Source: Bacteroides sp.
Lineage (GTDB): Bacteria; Bacteroidota; Bacteroidia; Bacteroidales; Bacteroidaceae
DNA length: 64,000 nt
Reading direction: 5' to 3'
Assembly (NCBI RefSeq): GCF_030151085.1
Contig: NZ_JASLER010000044.1
Span: 1-64,000, forward strand
Shown here: piece by piece, positions 1 to 9,110 of the stretch
Layout: every line of letters begins with the position of its first letter
Numbering within the stretch: the first letter of the stretch is position 1
Notes under the pieces: generated by a model
Database searches by the model: none
Told to the model about the DNA's origin: nothing
What the model saw: the letters and a program-made list of their open reading frames with translations, nothing else
Position numbers and translations under genes: made by a program

Positions 1-636
1 CCTGTAGTACAAATGGGTACTGTAGAAGATGAGGAAAAGCCCCGTTTTGCACAGATGACCAAAGATTTGTCCCTCGAAACCATCACATTGGAAGAAGCAC
101 TGGAACTCTTCAAGCTTCCACGTACTCTTGGCACGTATGAGGACAAAACCGTAACTGTAGGTAGTGGACGTTTCGGACTGTTCATACAACACAACGGTTT
201 GTATGCTTCATTACCCAAAACAGCAGACCCGATGACTATCACTCTGGAAGAAGCCATCGAACTGATCAAGAACAAACAAGAAGCTGCCGCCCAAAGACAC
301 CTTAAGAAATTTGAGGAAGATCCTGATCTTGAAATCATGAACGGACGTTACGGCCCATATATCTCTTATAAAGGAAGCAACTACAAAATCCCCAAGGACA
401 TCGTTCCACAAGATTTGAGTTTGACTGCCTGCAAAGAGATTGTCAGACTTCAAGAGGAAAAGGAACCGGGCAAGACTAAACGTGCCGCCAAGACACCGAA
501 AGCCAAGCCTGCTACCAAGCCCAAAGCTACTAAAGCAGATAAAGCCACCACGAAACCTAAAGCAACCAAAACAGCAGCTAAAACTAAAACTTCGACTACG
601 GCTAAAGCAACAGCTAAAACCGCTAAGAAGAAATAA
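1..636 (+). CDS. topA: DNA topoisomerase I, C-terminal part (5' end outside window)
   Basis: The open frame runs in from base 1 with no start, so this is the last ~211 residues of a longer protein. Two short repeats of the type-IA topoisomerase C-terminal kind are visible, each with a beta-rich core (SGRFGLFIQHNG near residue 55, NGRYGPYISYKG near residue 113). They are followed by a ~60-residue tail made almost only of Lys, Ala, Thr and Pro. Such Lys/Ala-rich tails are common on Bacteroidetes TopA and bind DNA. The enzyme relaxes negative supercoils; the catalytic Tyr domain lies upstream of the window. A strong terminator follows. Confidence 0.93.
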   Translation, partial: PVVQMGTVEDEEKPRFAQMTKDLSLETITLEEALELFKLPRTLGTYEDKTVTVGSGRFGLFIQHNGLYASLPKTADPMTITLEEAIELIKNKQEAAAQRHLKKFEEDPDLEIMNGRYGPYISYKGSNYKIPKDIVPQDLSLTACKEIVRLQEEKEPGKTKRAAKTPKAKPATKPKATKADKATTKPKATKTAAKTKTSTTAKATAKTAKKK

Positions 637-657
637 ATTAATAGAACAAGATCATAG

Positions 658-702
658 TTCCCCCTTTCTTGAATATCCATTTAAGAAAGGGGGAATTCTA
701 TT
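658..702 (+). terminator. Rho-independent terminator of topA
   Basis: Perfect 13-bp stem, TTCCCCCTTTCTT (658-670) pairing with AAGAAAGGGGGAA (683-695), 12-nt loop, then a T-rich run. Confidence 0.85.
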
Positions 703-824
703 TTCTATCTCCTCATCCCTAGAAAACAGTGCTTATTTTCAAGTAATAAACCAGATTTATCGATTATTCCCCCCTTAAAAAGCAGTTATTTCTTTTTCAT
801 ATCAAAAGTATATATATATTTGTA

Positions 825-832
825 ATAATTTC
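825..832 (+). promoter_or_regulatory. -7 promoter box (TATATTTG) for the LruC lipoprotein gene
   Basis: Exact match to the Bacteroidetes -7 consensus TAnnTTTG, 37 bp before the chosen ATG at 870. Confidence 0.5.
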
Positions 833-869
833 AATTACGCAAACAAACAAAAATAGAATGGGAATCTTC

Positions 870-2777
870 ATGAGCAAATTATTCTTTACCAAAAGTACAT
901 TTGTTTCCCTGTCTTTCGTCCTTGCACTTACCAGCTGCATGGAGAAAGATTTATACCAAGGAGGCAAAAACGAACCTCTAAACCCAACAGAGGTATTTGA
1001 TTTCAGTTTGACGAAACAAGTTAAATTGAGTGTTAACTATGGCTTCACAAACGATTACTACATTATCTTCGAACTATACGATCAGAATCCAATGATTGAA
1101 CAAGAAGATTCGTGGATAAAGAATGAAGAGCTTAAACCCGTTTATACTGCCCCAACCGATAAAAAGGGTCAATATTCGGGTACTATAACTCTGCCGTCGG
1201 ATATCACGGAAGTATGGCTTTATAGTGAATACTTGGGAGTAGTTTCTCCAGTGAAACTGACTATAGCCAATGGTCAAATAAGCTTTAATCAGAACGACTA
1301 TATCGCGTCCTTACAGACTCGCACCAGAGGAATAACCAACGGTGGTTACAAATATGATAATGTAGGAGATATTATGCCCGGAGTGGATTGGGATGTCTAC
1401 GGATTGCCATCCAATATTGAACCGACATTAAGTATGCCTCCAGCAGATATATTGTATAGCATTCAGGACACATATAACGGCGCAAAAAATAAGTTTATAA
1501 CAGAAGTCCATCCGGAATGGTGTAACAATACTAACACTTCCGAAATAAAAATCATAAAAGATACAGAGATCAGTCTTGTATTCATAAACAGTGGAGCCAG
1601 TTGGAATAATACCGTAGGTTATTTTACATATCCTTCCGGTACGATTCCTACAGAAAAAACAATAAAGAGAATTATTGCTTTTCCCAATATATCTCCTATC
1701 AGCAAAATCAATAATGGAGTTCGTGCCGGAGCTATGATTTGCGGTCATGAAGTAAAGCTTAAATATTGGGATGGAGAGCAATTCAAAGATAAATTTCCTT
1801 CAGGTGTAAGTATAGGATGGTATCTGGAAGGGAACTCATTTAATAAAGGTAACATCTCAAAACAAGGATACGCCCCCACCCGCTATTCATATGGTACCAT
1901 GAATGGAGAGGATGGTAGACAGCGTGTAGTAGCATTGAGACATGCCGAATCAGATCAACTCGTTGCAATTGGTTTCGAAGATAGTGAAGATTTCAACTAT
2001 ACTGATGCTACGTTCTACGTAAAGGTAGCAGAATCTGGAGCTATCTCCGCAGACATCCCCTCATTGCCTCCGGTCGATCCCCCTAAGAATGTAACAAGTA
2101 CTACTATAGGAACGTTGGCTTTCGAAGATCAATGGCCTCTGCAAGGTGATTACGATATGAATGATGTGATAGTGGAATATAATTCTACTCTCTACAAAAA
2201 CGCAGTAAGCAATAAAATCTACAAGATAGTAGATGAGTTTACTCCTGTACATAGTGGAGGAATTTATACTTGTGGATTCGGTTATCAGTTAAGCAACGTC
2301 GAGTCGAGCAGAGTAACTAAGATCGAAGTTTCAGGTTCAACCAGTTGGAAAGTTGAAACCGATCAAGCTCATCCAACCATAATCTTATTTGATAATCTAA
2401 AAAGTGTGCTAGAAAAGAAAATCACCGTCACGATTGAATTATCAGATGTAATAGAGAGCCAGGTAACACCTCCTTATAACCCGTTTATCTTTGTCAACGA
2501 CAGAAGCAAAGAAGTGCATTTAGTGAACTATCCACCCACCGAAAAGGCCAATATGGAGCTTTTCAATACAGAAGATGATGTATCGAATGTTTCTGCCGGA
2601 GTTTATTATATTGCACGCTATCAAGACGATGTAGAGCTTATGCCGTACTGCATCAATCTTCCGGTTCTTAACTTCAAATACTCTGACGAAAGTGTGAAGA
2701 TTTATGAGACCTATCCCAAATTTATAGAATGGGTAAAGTCTAAAGGGCAAAAAGCAACTGACTGGTATAAGAAGTGA
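870..2777 (+). CDS. LruC-domain / DUF4842 outer-surface lipoprotein
   Basis: 635 residues from ATG 870; an upstream in-frame ATG at 858 would add four residues. The N-terminus is a lipoprotein signal (FVLALTSC, Cys23), so the mature protein is membrane anchored. The C-terminal third carries the motif GDYDMNDVIVEYN (around residue 425), the hallmark of the LruC/DUF4842 domain seen in surface proteins of Bacteroidetes and Leptospira. The middle is beta-rich and not recognised. The function of the family is unknown; a matrix or surface-structure role is inference only. It stands alone between the topA terminator and a long gene-free stretch. Confidence 0.75.
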   Translation: MSKLFFTKSTFVSLSFVLALTSCMEKDLYQGGKNEPLNPTEVFDFSLTKQVKLSVNYGFTNDYYIIFELYDQNPMIEQEDSWIKNEELKPVYTAPTDKKGQYSGTITLPSDITEVWLYSEYLGVVSPVKLTIANGQISFNQNDYIASLQTRTRGITNGGYKYDNVGDIMPGVDWDVYGLPSNIEPTLSMPPADILYSIQDTYNGAKNKFITEVHPEWCNNTNTSEIKIIKDTEISLVFINSGASWNNTVGYFTYPSGTIPTEKTIKRIIAFPNISPISKINNGVRAGAMICGHEVKLKYWDGEQFKDKFPSGVSIGWYLEGNSFNKGNISKQGYAPTRYSYGTMNGEDGRQRVVALRHAESDQLVAIGFEDSEDFNYTDATFYVKVAESGAISADIPSLPPVDPPKNVTSTTIGTLAFEDQWPLQGDYDMNDVIVEYNSTLYKNAVSNKIYKIVDEFTPVHSGGIYTCGFGYQLSNVESSRVTKIEVSGSTSWKVETDQAHPTIILFDNLKSVLEKKITVTIELSDVIESQVTPPYNPFIFVNDRSKEVHLVNYPPTEKANMELFNTEDDVSNVSAGVYYIARYQDDVELMPYCINLPVLNFKYSDESVKIYETYPKFIEWVKSKGQKATDWYKK

Positions 2778-2976
2778 CACAAAGATCATTAATCACGATT
2801 TGACATTCTGACACTTTGTATTTCCTAATCACAAATGGCTGCACTTTTCGAACCAGACTTAGAGTTGGTAACGAAAAGCGCATCCACTTTTAGTATCAAT
2901 CACACTATCAGTACAATATCAAAATACTTACATCCCTAATAATTCACTAATGCGCCTCAAATACTTCTCTTTCTCG

Positions 2977-3040
2977 TTCCCCGTAATGAAACGATAGGCT
3001 TCTCGGTGCCGAACAAAGTGTTTCCCGTAGTGAAACTAAC
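2977..3040. repeat. Degenerate ~22-bp periodic array (array C)
   Basis: Three adjoining units of 20-23 bp: TTCCCCGTAATGAAACGATA... (2977-2999), TTCTCGGTGCCGAACAAAGT.. (3000-3020) and TTTCCCGTAGTGAAACTAAC (3021-3040). Units 1 and 3 share CCCGTARTGAAAC. Unit 2 matches the TTCCTCGGTGCCGAAC unit of the arrays at 40961 and 61143. Confidence 0.5.
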
Positions 3041-3445
3041 TTTATGCTACACCATATTAACTTATTGCATACACGAAGTTAATAGATTCATCGCATGATA
3101 TTAACTATTTATTCGAATTTTCTGTATAATATCCGTATATTACAAAATTTAAACGCATGTTTATTCTTAGGAATATGCATTCTTTTTCTATTTCACGCTT
3201 TTAGCGGAAAGTAGGAGTTAGTAATATCTCAGAAATACGATCAATAAGCTATACTTTTTTAAGAAATTATTATCTAATCGAATAATTAGACATCATCAAT
3301 CTAGAAATCCGCTCATAAAATAAAATCAGTACAAAAACCACACAACTTTATTTTATTATCAAAACAATAGTATGCAACTTTGCAAAAGAAATACATGTAA
3401 AATGATTTTCGCTCCAATAATCTTGTTATACAAACAAGAATATCA

Positions 3446-3453
3446 TATATTTG
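3446..3453 (+). promoter_or_regulatory. -7 promoter box (TATATTTG) for the TPR gene
   Basis: Matches TAnnTTTG, 62 bp upstream of ATG 3515. Confidence 0.45.
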
Positions 3454-3514
3454 ATGTATAGAAAGCAGCATTCATAACACCGGAATATTGAAATGCTATG
3501 AAATAAACTTTATT

Positions 3515-5308
3515 ATGAAAATGATAAAATCCACATTAGCTATCTTGATACCATTATGTCTCTATGCGTGTGGCAACAAACCTTACCCCAATACAATGCA
3601 GGTAGTAGATACACTGGTTTACAACAATCCAGATAGCGCCATCGCATTACTGGAGCATATAGAGGACAGCATAACTTCCGAACCCGAAGCAACACAAATG
3701 TACTATTGGTTACTGACCATCAAAGCCAAAGACAAAGCATATGTTGTGCATTCTTCAGATAGCCTTATTCTGAAGGCTTTACACTATTATGAAGATAAAG
3801 AAGATGAAAAACATTTGCCTGAGGCTTACTATTATGCAGGGCGGGTATATAGTGATCTAGGAGATGCACCGCAGGCACTGGATTATTATCAAAAAGCTGC
3901 TGAATTATTAGAAGAGAGTACCAATTATCGACTAAAAGAAGTACTCTATAGCCAAATGGGTGATTTGTTTTTTTTCCAAGATGTATATGATAAAGCTATG
4001 AAAGCATACAAAAAAAGTTACTATTATGATAAAGTATATACCAAAGATAAAGAGGGTATTGTAGTCAATCTATGTAATATTGGATCTGTTTTCAATTTTT
4101 CAAACAATACAGACAGCGCCATGTTTTATTATCAAAAAGCCAATCAAATAGCGAAAGAGAGCGGAAAAAAGAGGCTCATTGATAAGGCGCAAAGTTCTTT
4201 AATTGATTTATTCACTCAACTTAAGCAATACGATTCAGCAAGAATTGCATTACAAACATTGAGTGTCTCCGAGCCACACACACAAATAGCCTATAATTCA
4301 ATTGTTGCAGATTTATTCCTCCAAACAGAAAATTTAGATTCAGCTAAATACTATTATGAAAAACTACTAAAAATTAATGATGTATATGCTCAACAAGGTG
4401 CGCATTGGGGGTTGGCAGAAATTGCGCAAAAGCACTTTGATTGCCAATCTACTTTGAAGCATATAAGCCTATACAACATGTGGACGGATTCCATCAGAAA
4501 AATTACTGATAGCGAAACTATTCGAAAAGCACAATCACTCTATAACTATCAACTACGTGAAAAGGAAAATCTCCAACTAAAGATGAATAATGCTCTACAA
4601 AGACAGTTGATCAATTATAGTATACTTGCAATTCTCATTCTAATATTATATTTTGCAGCACACCTACAATATAGCAAGCGCAAAAAACTTCAATTAACAA
4701 TGAAATTAGAGAAACTAGAGAAGTTAAAAGAAGAACAGTATCGCAAAAGTAGTCAATTCATCGAGGAAAACAATCAGAAAATAGAAGAGTTAGAAAGAGC
4801 CTTGCAAGAAAGCGATTCTCATAATGACGACATGCAAAGATTATTACAGGAACAAAAAGAAAGAATTATTCTCTTGAATAGCCATATAGTAACAGATATA
4901 AAAGCACAGTCTTTAGAAGATTATAGCAGTACTATCAAAATTTCAATAGAAGAAGTTGATGCTAATGAAGTTATTAAAAATACAATTTCATCTACAAATG
5001 ACTTTGCAACTAACTTTAGTTTTGATAAGACTCTTGGGAAAACTCTGAAATTAGGAGCACAATTTGGTGCTAGTACTAAAAATAGTAAAACTGTCAGTTT
5101 TGAGAAAACAACGACTTTAGGTAATGATGAATTAGGTGAGATAGTCGTCAATTTTGGAGATATAGTACTAGCTGATACAACAAATACAATACGCGAATGG
5201 TCTTCACACTATCAGCGTCCAAATAGACTTCTCACCTATCCCAATTTCTCATCACAGTATTATACAGGATGGTATAGATTATATATTGCCCCTGGTCCAA
5301 TAAATTAG
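3515..5308 (+). CDS. TPR-repeat membrane protein with coiled coil and unrecognised C-terminal domain
   Basis: 597 residues from ATG 3515; the longer frame would need TTG at 3488 and would spoil the signal peptide. In order: a lipoprotein-type signal (LIPLCLYACG), TPR-like helical hairpins over about residues 25-340 with Tyr/Ala-rich repeats, one transmembrane helix near 366-385 (YSILAILILILYFAAHLQY), a charged coiled coil about 390-460, and a ~130-residue beta-rich, Ser/Thr/Asn-rich C-terminus. Bacteroides TPR-TM-coiled-coil regulators normally end in a helix-turn-helix; none is visible here. I do not recognise the end domain. A small lipoprotein gene follows after 5 bp, so the two are probably one operon. 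Confidence 0.7.
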   Translation: MKMIKSTLAILIPLCLYACGNKPYPNTMQVVDTLVYNNPDSAIALLEHIEDSITSEPEATQMYYWLLTIKAKDKAYVVHSSDSLILKALHYYEDKEDEKHLPEAYYYAGRVYSDLGDAPQALDYYQKAAELLEESTNYRLKEVLYSQMGDLFFFQDVYDKAMKAYKKSYYYDKVYTKDKEGIVVNLCNIGSVFNFSNNTDSAMFYYQKANQIAKESGKKRLIDKAQSSLIDLFTQLKQYDSARIALQTLSVSEPHTQIAYNSIVADLFLQTENLDSAKYYYEKLLKINDVYAQQGAHWGLAEIAQKHFDCQSTLKHISLYNMWTDSIRKITDSETIRKAQSLYNYQLREKENLQLKMNNALQRQLINYSILAILILILYFAAHLQYSKRKKLQLTMKLEKLEKLKEEQYRKSSQFIEENNQKIEELERALQESDSHNDDMQRLLQEQKERIILLNSHIVTDIKAQSLEDYSSTIKISIEEVDANEVIKNTISSTNDFATNFSFDKTLGKTLKLGAQFGASTKNSKTVSFEKTTTLGNDELGEIVVNFGDIVLADTTNTIREWSSHYQRPNRLLTYPNFSSQYYTGWYRLYIAPGPIN

Positions 5309-5313
5309 ATATT

Positions 5314-5751
5314 ATGAGTCGACATCGTTATACAAGTGCTATTCTTTTATTATTCTCTCTATTCTGCTATAATTGCAACAATGACAGCAGCAATATAATA
5401 GATCAAAAATCTGCTAATATCGTTGTGCTATATGAGGATCAAGAGGGCTTACACACAGATTATGGAGCCAAAATATTTATATACTATGGAATATATTCGA
5501 TGGATATAACAGAATTTACTTATTCACCAAATGGAGTTTTAGTTTATGGAAATAAAGAAATCATTCCTAATATTCAAGCTATCGTTCAAGAAGAGAATAC
5601 ACTTATAAAAGTTAGCAATACAGAAAAAGTAACTATCATAATTGAAAGTTATAATTTCAAAGAAAGAACTACTATCGATAGTTTTTCTCCCAATAATATG
5701 CCTATAAAAATGAAAGTAATATTTGAAGATCAGCAATACCTATTAAAATAA
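5314..5751 (+). CDS. Small hypothetical lipoprotein
   Basis: 145 residues. The N-terminus ILLLFSLFCYNCNND is a lipoprotein signal with a Cys near residue 21. The rest is strand-rich with no motif I recognise. It begins five bases after the stop of the TPR membrane protein and is followed by a bidirectional terminator, so it is most likely the partner gene of that protein. Base composition is as AT-rich as its neighbour and richer in A+T than the core genes around, which fits an acquired two-gene cassette. Confidence 0.6.
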   Translation: MSRHRYTSAILLLFSLFCYNCNNDSSNIIDQKSANIVVLYEDQEGLHTDYGAKIFIYYGIYSMDITEFTYSPNGVLVYGNKEIIPNIQAIVQEENTLIKVSNTEKVTIIIESYNFKERTTIDSFSPNNMPIKMKVIFEDQQYLLK

Positions 5752-5830
5752 ATAGCATTTAAGATCAGTCATTTATCTACAAGACACATTCTTTATGTAG
5801 TTAAATCTAGATCATGAAAACCCAATAATA

Positions 5831-5867
5831 AAGGCTATTCTTGATTATAATATTCAAGAATAGCCTT
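5831..5867. terminator. Bidirectional terminator
   Basis: 14-bp perfect stem AAGGCTATTCTTGA (5831-5844) / TCAAGAATAGCCTT (5854-5867) between convergent genes, with A/T runs on both sides. Confidence 0.85.
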
Positions 5868-5892
5868 ATTTAATATCTTATAGATACTTTGA

Positions 5893-7710
5893 TTACATTC
5901 TATCGGGCACTTCAATGCCAAGCAGTCCCATACCTAAACGTACCACTTTCGCTACATTCTCTGATAAAGCAAGACGGAATACTTTCACAGCCTCGTTCTC
6001 TTCACGCAAAATGCTAAAGTCATGATAGAACTGATTGTATTCTTTCACGAGATCATACGTATAGTTTGCAATACCCGAAGGACTATAATCCTCACCAGCT
6101 TGTTTCACTACAGCAGCAAAATCAGCAACCATTTGGATCAAACCTTCTTCTTTCTCACTCAGTTCAATGCCGATAGGCAATTCTGCAGGAATTATAATAC
6201 CCGCTTCCTTCGCCTTACGAAGAACAGATTGAATACGTGCGTATGTATATTGAATAAATGGACCTGTATTACCGTTAAAGTCGATAGATTCCTTAGGATT
6301 GAAAGTCATGTTCTTGCGAGCATCTACCTTCAAAATGAAATACTTCAAAGCACCAAGTCCTACGATACGAGCAATATTATCGGCTTCTTCTTTCGTCAAA
6401 CCATCCAGTTTTCCCAATTCGTCGGAGGTTTCTTTGGCAGTACTAATCATCTCCGTCATCAAGTCATCGGCATCTACTACCGTACCTTCACGACTCTTCA
6501 TCTTACCTTCGGGAAGTTCCACCATACCGTACGAGAAGTGTACTAATCCTTTACCCCATTCAAAGCCTAGCTTATCCAACAGTATAGAAAGTACTTGGAA
6601 GTGATAATTTTGTTCGTTACCAACGACATAAATCATCTTATCAATCGGAAAATCAGCAAAACGCAGTTTGGCAGTGCCAATATCCTGTGTCATATAAACA
6701 GATGTACCGTCGGCACGGAGAAGAAGTTTATGGTCCAATCCTTCGCCGGTAAGATCTGCCCATACGGAACCGTCTTCCTTTTTGTAGAAGAAACCTTTTT
6801 CCAGACCTTCCATTACTTTCTCTTTACCTTCAAGATAAGTTTCTGATTCGTAATATATCTTGTCGAAAGTAACTCCCATCATGCGATATGTTTCATCGAA
6901 ACCGGCATATACCCAATCGTTCATCTTCTTCCAAAGAGCACGAATTTCAGGGTCGTTGGCTTCCCATTTCACGAGCATTTCGCGAGCTTCTTTCATTAAA
7001 GTAGATTCTGATTCGGCTTTAGCTTTGGCTTCTTCTTCATTCATGCCTTCGCTCTGATATCTTGCCATCAACTCTTTAAGTTCCGCTTTGTAATGCTTAT
7101 CGAAAGCTACATAATAATCACCGATCAAATGGTCACCTTTCTTTCCGGAAGTCTCTGGTGTTTCACCGTTACCGTACTTCTGCCATGCCAACATGGATTT
7201 ACAGATGTGGATACCACGGTCGTTTACAATGTTGGTCTTTACCACTTTGTTACCATTTGCCTGCATGATATTTGCCAATGCACCACCTAAAAGGTTGTTA
7301 CGCACATGTCCTAAGTGGAGCGGCTTGTTGGTGTTAGGAGATGAATATTCAATCATTACCAACGGAGAATTGTCAGTAGCAGTCACAATTCCGTATTGCT
7401 TGTCAGCGTGAATGCCATTCAGCAATTCAATCCAAGCAGAAGAAGCAATCGTAAGATTCAGGAAACCCTTGATAACATTGAATGCTGATACTGACGGATC
7501 ATTTGCCAGCAAGTATTCACCAATCTCTTGTGCAGTTTGTTCCGGTCCTTTCTTCGACATACGCAGAAAAGGGAAAACAACCAAAGTAAGGTGTCCCTCA
7601 AATTCTTTCTTCGTTTTTTGTAGCTGCACCTGTGCGGCAGGAACGTCTTGTCCGTACAGTGCTTTCAGTCCGCTAATGACGGACGTCACCAGTTTTTGTT
7701 CTATATTCAT
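5893..7710 (-). CDS. argS: Arginyl-tRNA synthetase
   Basis: 605 residues, usual length for the family. Class I signatures are present: HLGH of the HIGH motif at residues 132-135 (within PLHLGHVRNN) and the degenerate KMSKS motif GKMKSREG at 402-409. The N-terminal Add1 domain and the C-terminal DALR anticodon-binding end (MGLLGIEVPDRM) are also there. The enzyme charges tRNA-Arg with arginine in the cytosol. It is transcribed alone; two copies of a promoter-bearing 23-bp repeat lie upstream. Confidence 0.97.
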   Translation of the reverse strand: MNIEQKLVTSVISGLKALYGQDVPAAQVQLQKTKKEFEGHLTLVVFPFLRMSKKGPEQTAQEIGEYLLANDPSVSAFNVIKGFLNLTIASSAWIELLNGIHADKQYGIVTATDNSPLVMIEYSSPNTNKPLHLGHVRNNLLGGALANIMQANGNKVVKTNIVNDRGIHICKSMLAWQKYGNGETPETSGKKGDHLIGDYYVAFDKHYKAELKELMARYQSEGMNEEEAKAKAESESTLMKEAREMLVKWEANDPEIRALWKKMNDWVYAGFDETYRMMGVTFDKIYYESETYLEGKEKVMEGLEKGFFYKKEDGSVWADLTGEGLDHKLLLRADGTSVYMTQDIGTAKLRFADFPIDKMIYVVGNEQNYHFQVLSILLDKLGFEWGKGLVHFSYGMVELPEGKMKSREGTVVDADDLMTEMISTAKETSDELGKLDGLTKEEADNIARIVGLGALKYFILKVDARKNMTFNPKESIDFNGNTGPFIQYTYARIQSVLRKAKEAGIIIPAELPIGIELSEKEEGLIQMVADFAAVVKQAGEDYSPSGIANYTYDLVKEYNQFYHDFSILREENEAVKVFRLALSENVAKVVRLGMGLLGIEVPDRM

Positions 7711-7732
7711 GATTTAAATGTATTTTCCGACT

Positions 7733-7838
7733 GCAAAGATAATGCAAACCGAGAGCAGAATAAAATGAACGTGTTCATTTTTTATGCAAAGGTGCAGCTT
7801 ATCTTCGCTTTTCGAGCAAAGATAATGCAAACCGAGAG
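7733..7838 (-). promoter_or_regulatory. argS upstream region: duplicated 23-bp promoter repeat and 20-bp palindrome
   Basis: The 23-mer beginning GCAAAGATAATGCAAACCGA occurs at 7733-7755 and again, identical, at 7816-7838. On the minus strand each copy contains a -7 box TATCTTTG (7734-7741 and 7817-7824). Between them the palindrome AAAATGAAC-GT-GTTCATTTT (7762-7781) lies where the -33 box of the proximal promoter would be. A second, distal start and an operator are inferred. Confidence 0.5.
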
Positions 7839-7866
7839 AAGTTACATCAATCTATATTAAATAAAA

Positions 7867-7891
7867 AAGGAGACGCTTTCAGTGCCTCCTT
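7867..7891 (-). terminator. Terminator of the HU gene
   Basis: On the minus strand an AAGGAG...CTCCTT stem with a partly paired interior is followed by six T; it lies 35 bp after the HU stop. Confidence 0.65.
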
Positions 7892-7925
7892 CTCTGTTTC
7901 ATAAACTTGAGTATCCTTTACGCGC

Positions 7926-8192
7926 TTATTCAGCTTTCAATTCTGCTCCTGCTTTAAACTTAACCACCTTCTTTGCCGCAATTTCGATAGGTTTCTTGGT
8001 AGAAGGGTTAATGCCCATACGTGATGCTCTTTCTGCTACAGCGAAAGTTCCAAAGCCAACTAATGCAACCTTGTCACCGGCTTTCATAGCCTTACTTACA
8101 GATGCAATAAATGCATTCAATGCTTTCTGAGAATCTGCCTTTGACAAGCCCGATTCAGCAGCCATAGCGCTAATGAGTTCTGCTTTATTCAT
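7926..8192 (-). CDS. HU family DNA-binding protein
   Basis: 88 residues from ATG at 8192 (MNKAELISAMAAESGLSKAD), the normal HU length; the 11 residues upstream of this start do not belong to the fold. The HU core motifs are present: GDKVALVGFGTFAVAERASR and the DNA-binding beta-arm with GINPSTKKPI, Pro being the intercalating residue. It bends and compacts DNA in the nucleoid. Monocistronic, with its own terminator. Confidence 0.95.
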   Translation of the reverse strand: MNKAELISAMAAESGLSKADSQKALNAFIASVSKAMKAGDKVALVGFGTFAVAERASRMGINPSTKKPIEIAAKKVVKFKAGAELKAE

Positions 8193-8345
8193 AATGCTCA
8201 ATTGATTAATTAATATGTTACACAAAAGATATCTTCATATTTCATCACAAACCCTCACAAAAATAGAGCAATATTTCTGAATATCAAATAAAAACATTAA
8301 AAAAAGATGGGAAAATAGCGAAAAAGAAACAATAGACTAGGCTTT

Positions 8346-8379
8346 TTCTGTTATAGAACAGAATTTATTCGTATTTTTG
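8346..8379 (+). promoter_or_regulatory. Promoter with overlapping palindrome ahead of the rhomboid operon
   Basis: -7 box TATTTTTG at 8372-8379. Just upstream is a perfect inverted repeat TTCTGTT-ATAG-AACAGAA (8346-8363), which covers the expected -33 position and so looks like a repressor site. Confidence 0.45.
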
Positions 8380-8429
8380 CCAAGCAAAGCTAATAAAATG
8401 CTTCATTGAATTGAACGAAATAACAGATT

Positions 8430-9110
8430 ATGAATACTATACCAACCGTTACCAAAAACCTACTAATCATTAACGTACTGATGTTTCTCGGTACGCTCGT
8501 CGCTCAACGCTACGGAATAGATCTTGCTGATTATCTAGGATTACATTTCTTCCTTTCCGATCAGTTTAATGTAGCTCAGCTTATCACATACATGTTCATG
8601 CATGCCGGATTTACCCACATATTTTTTAATATGTTTGCAGTATGGATGTTCGGACGTATTCTCGAACAAGTGTGGGGACCGAAACGTTTCTTATTTTATT
8701 ACTTAGTGTGCGGTATAGGTGCCGGTCTTATACAGGAACTTGTGCAATACATCCATTACGAAACAGTGCTTTCGGCATACGATAGTGTCAATACAGGATA
8801 TTCCGTTATCCCTATGAAGGAATACCTCAACATGATGACTACTGTAGGCGCTTCGGGTGCAGTATACGCTATTCTGTTGGCATTCGGTATGTTATTTCCT
8901 AACCAACAGATGTTCATCTTCCCGCTGCCGGTTCCTATCAAGGCAAAATATTTCGTAATCGGATATGCCGCAATCGAACTGTATTCAGGATTTGCTAATA
9001 GTGCCGGCGATAACGTAGCACACTTTGCACACTTAGGTGGTATGATATTCGGTTTCTTCCTGATAATGTATTGGAGAAAAAAGAACAAAAGAAATGGCTA
9101 TTATAACTGA
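8430..9110 (+). CDS. Rhomboid family intramembrane serine protease (first of a pair)
   Basis: 226 residues, six predicted membrane helices. The catalytic serine motif GASGAVY puts the nucleophile at Ser142. The partner His201 is in HFAHLGGM, and the conserved HxxxN of helix 2 is in HIFFNMFAVWMFG. The family cuts substrate proteins inside the inner membrane. The gene overlaps the next rhomboid gene by 17 bp, so the two are translated together. The substrate is unknown. Confidence 0.93.
   Translation: MNTIPTVTKNLLIINVLMFLGTLVAQRYGIDLADYLGLHFFLSDQFNVAQLITYMFMHAGFTHIFFNMFAVWMFGRILEQVWGPKRFLFYYLVCGIGAGLIQELVQYIHYETVLSAYDSVNTGYSVIPMKEYLNMMTTVGASGAVYAILLAFGMLFPNQQMFIFPLPVPIKAKYFVIGYAAIELYSGFANSAGDNVAHFAHLGGMIFGFFLIMYWRKKNKRNGYYN

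Larger units (their letters stand above)
2778..3514. other. 737-bp intergenic stretch
   Basis: No credible gene on either strand. It holds an imperfect hairpin at 2844-2877 (CTTTTCG / CGAAAAG arms) that may end the LruC transcript, the 22-23 bp periodic array at 2977-3040, a very AT-rich segment, and the promoter at 3446-3453. Confidence 0.6.
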
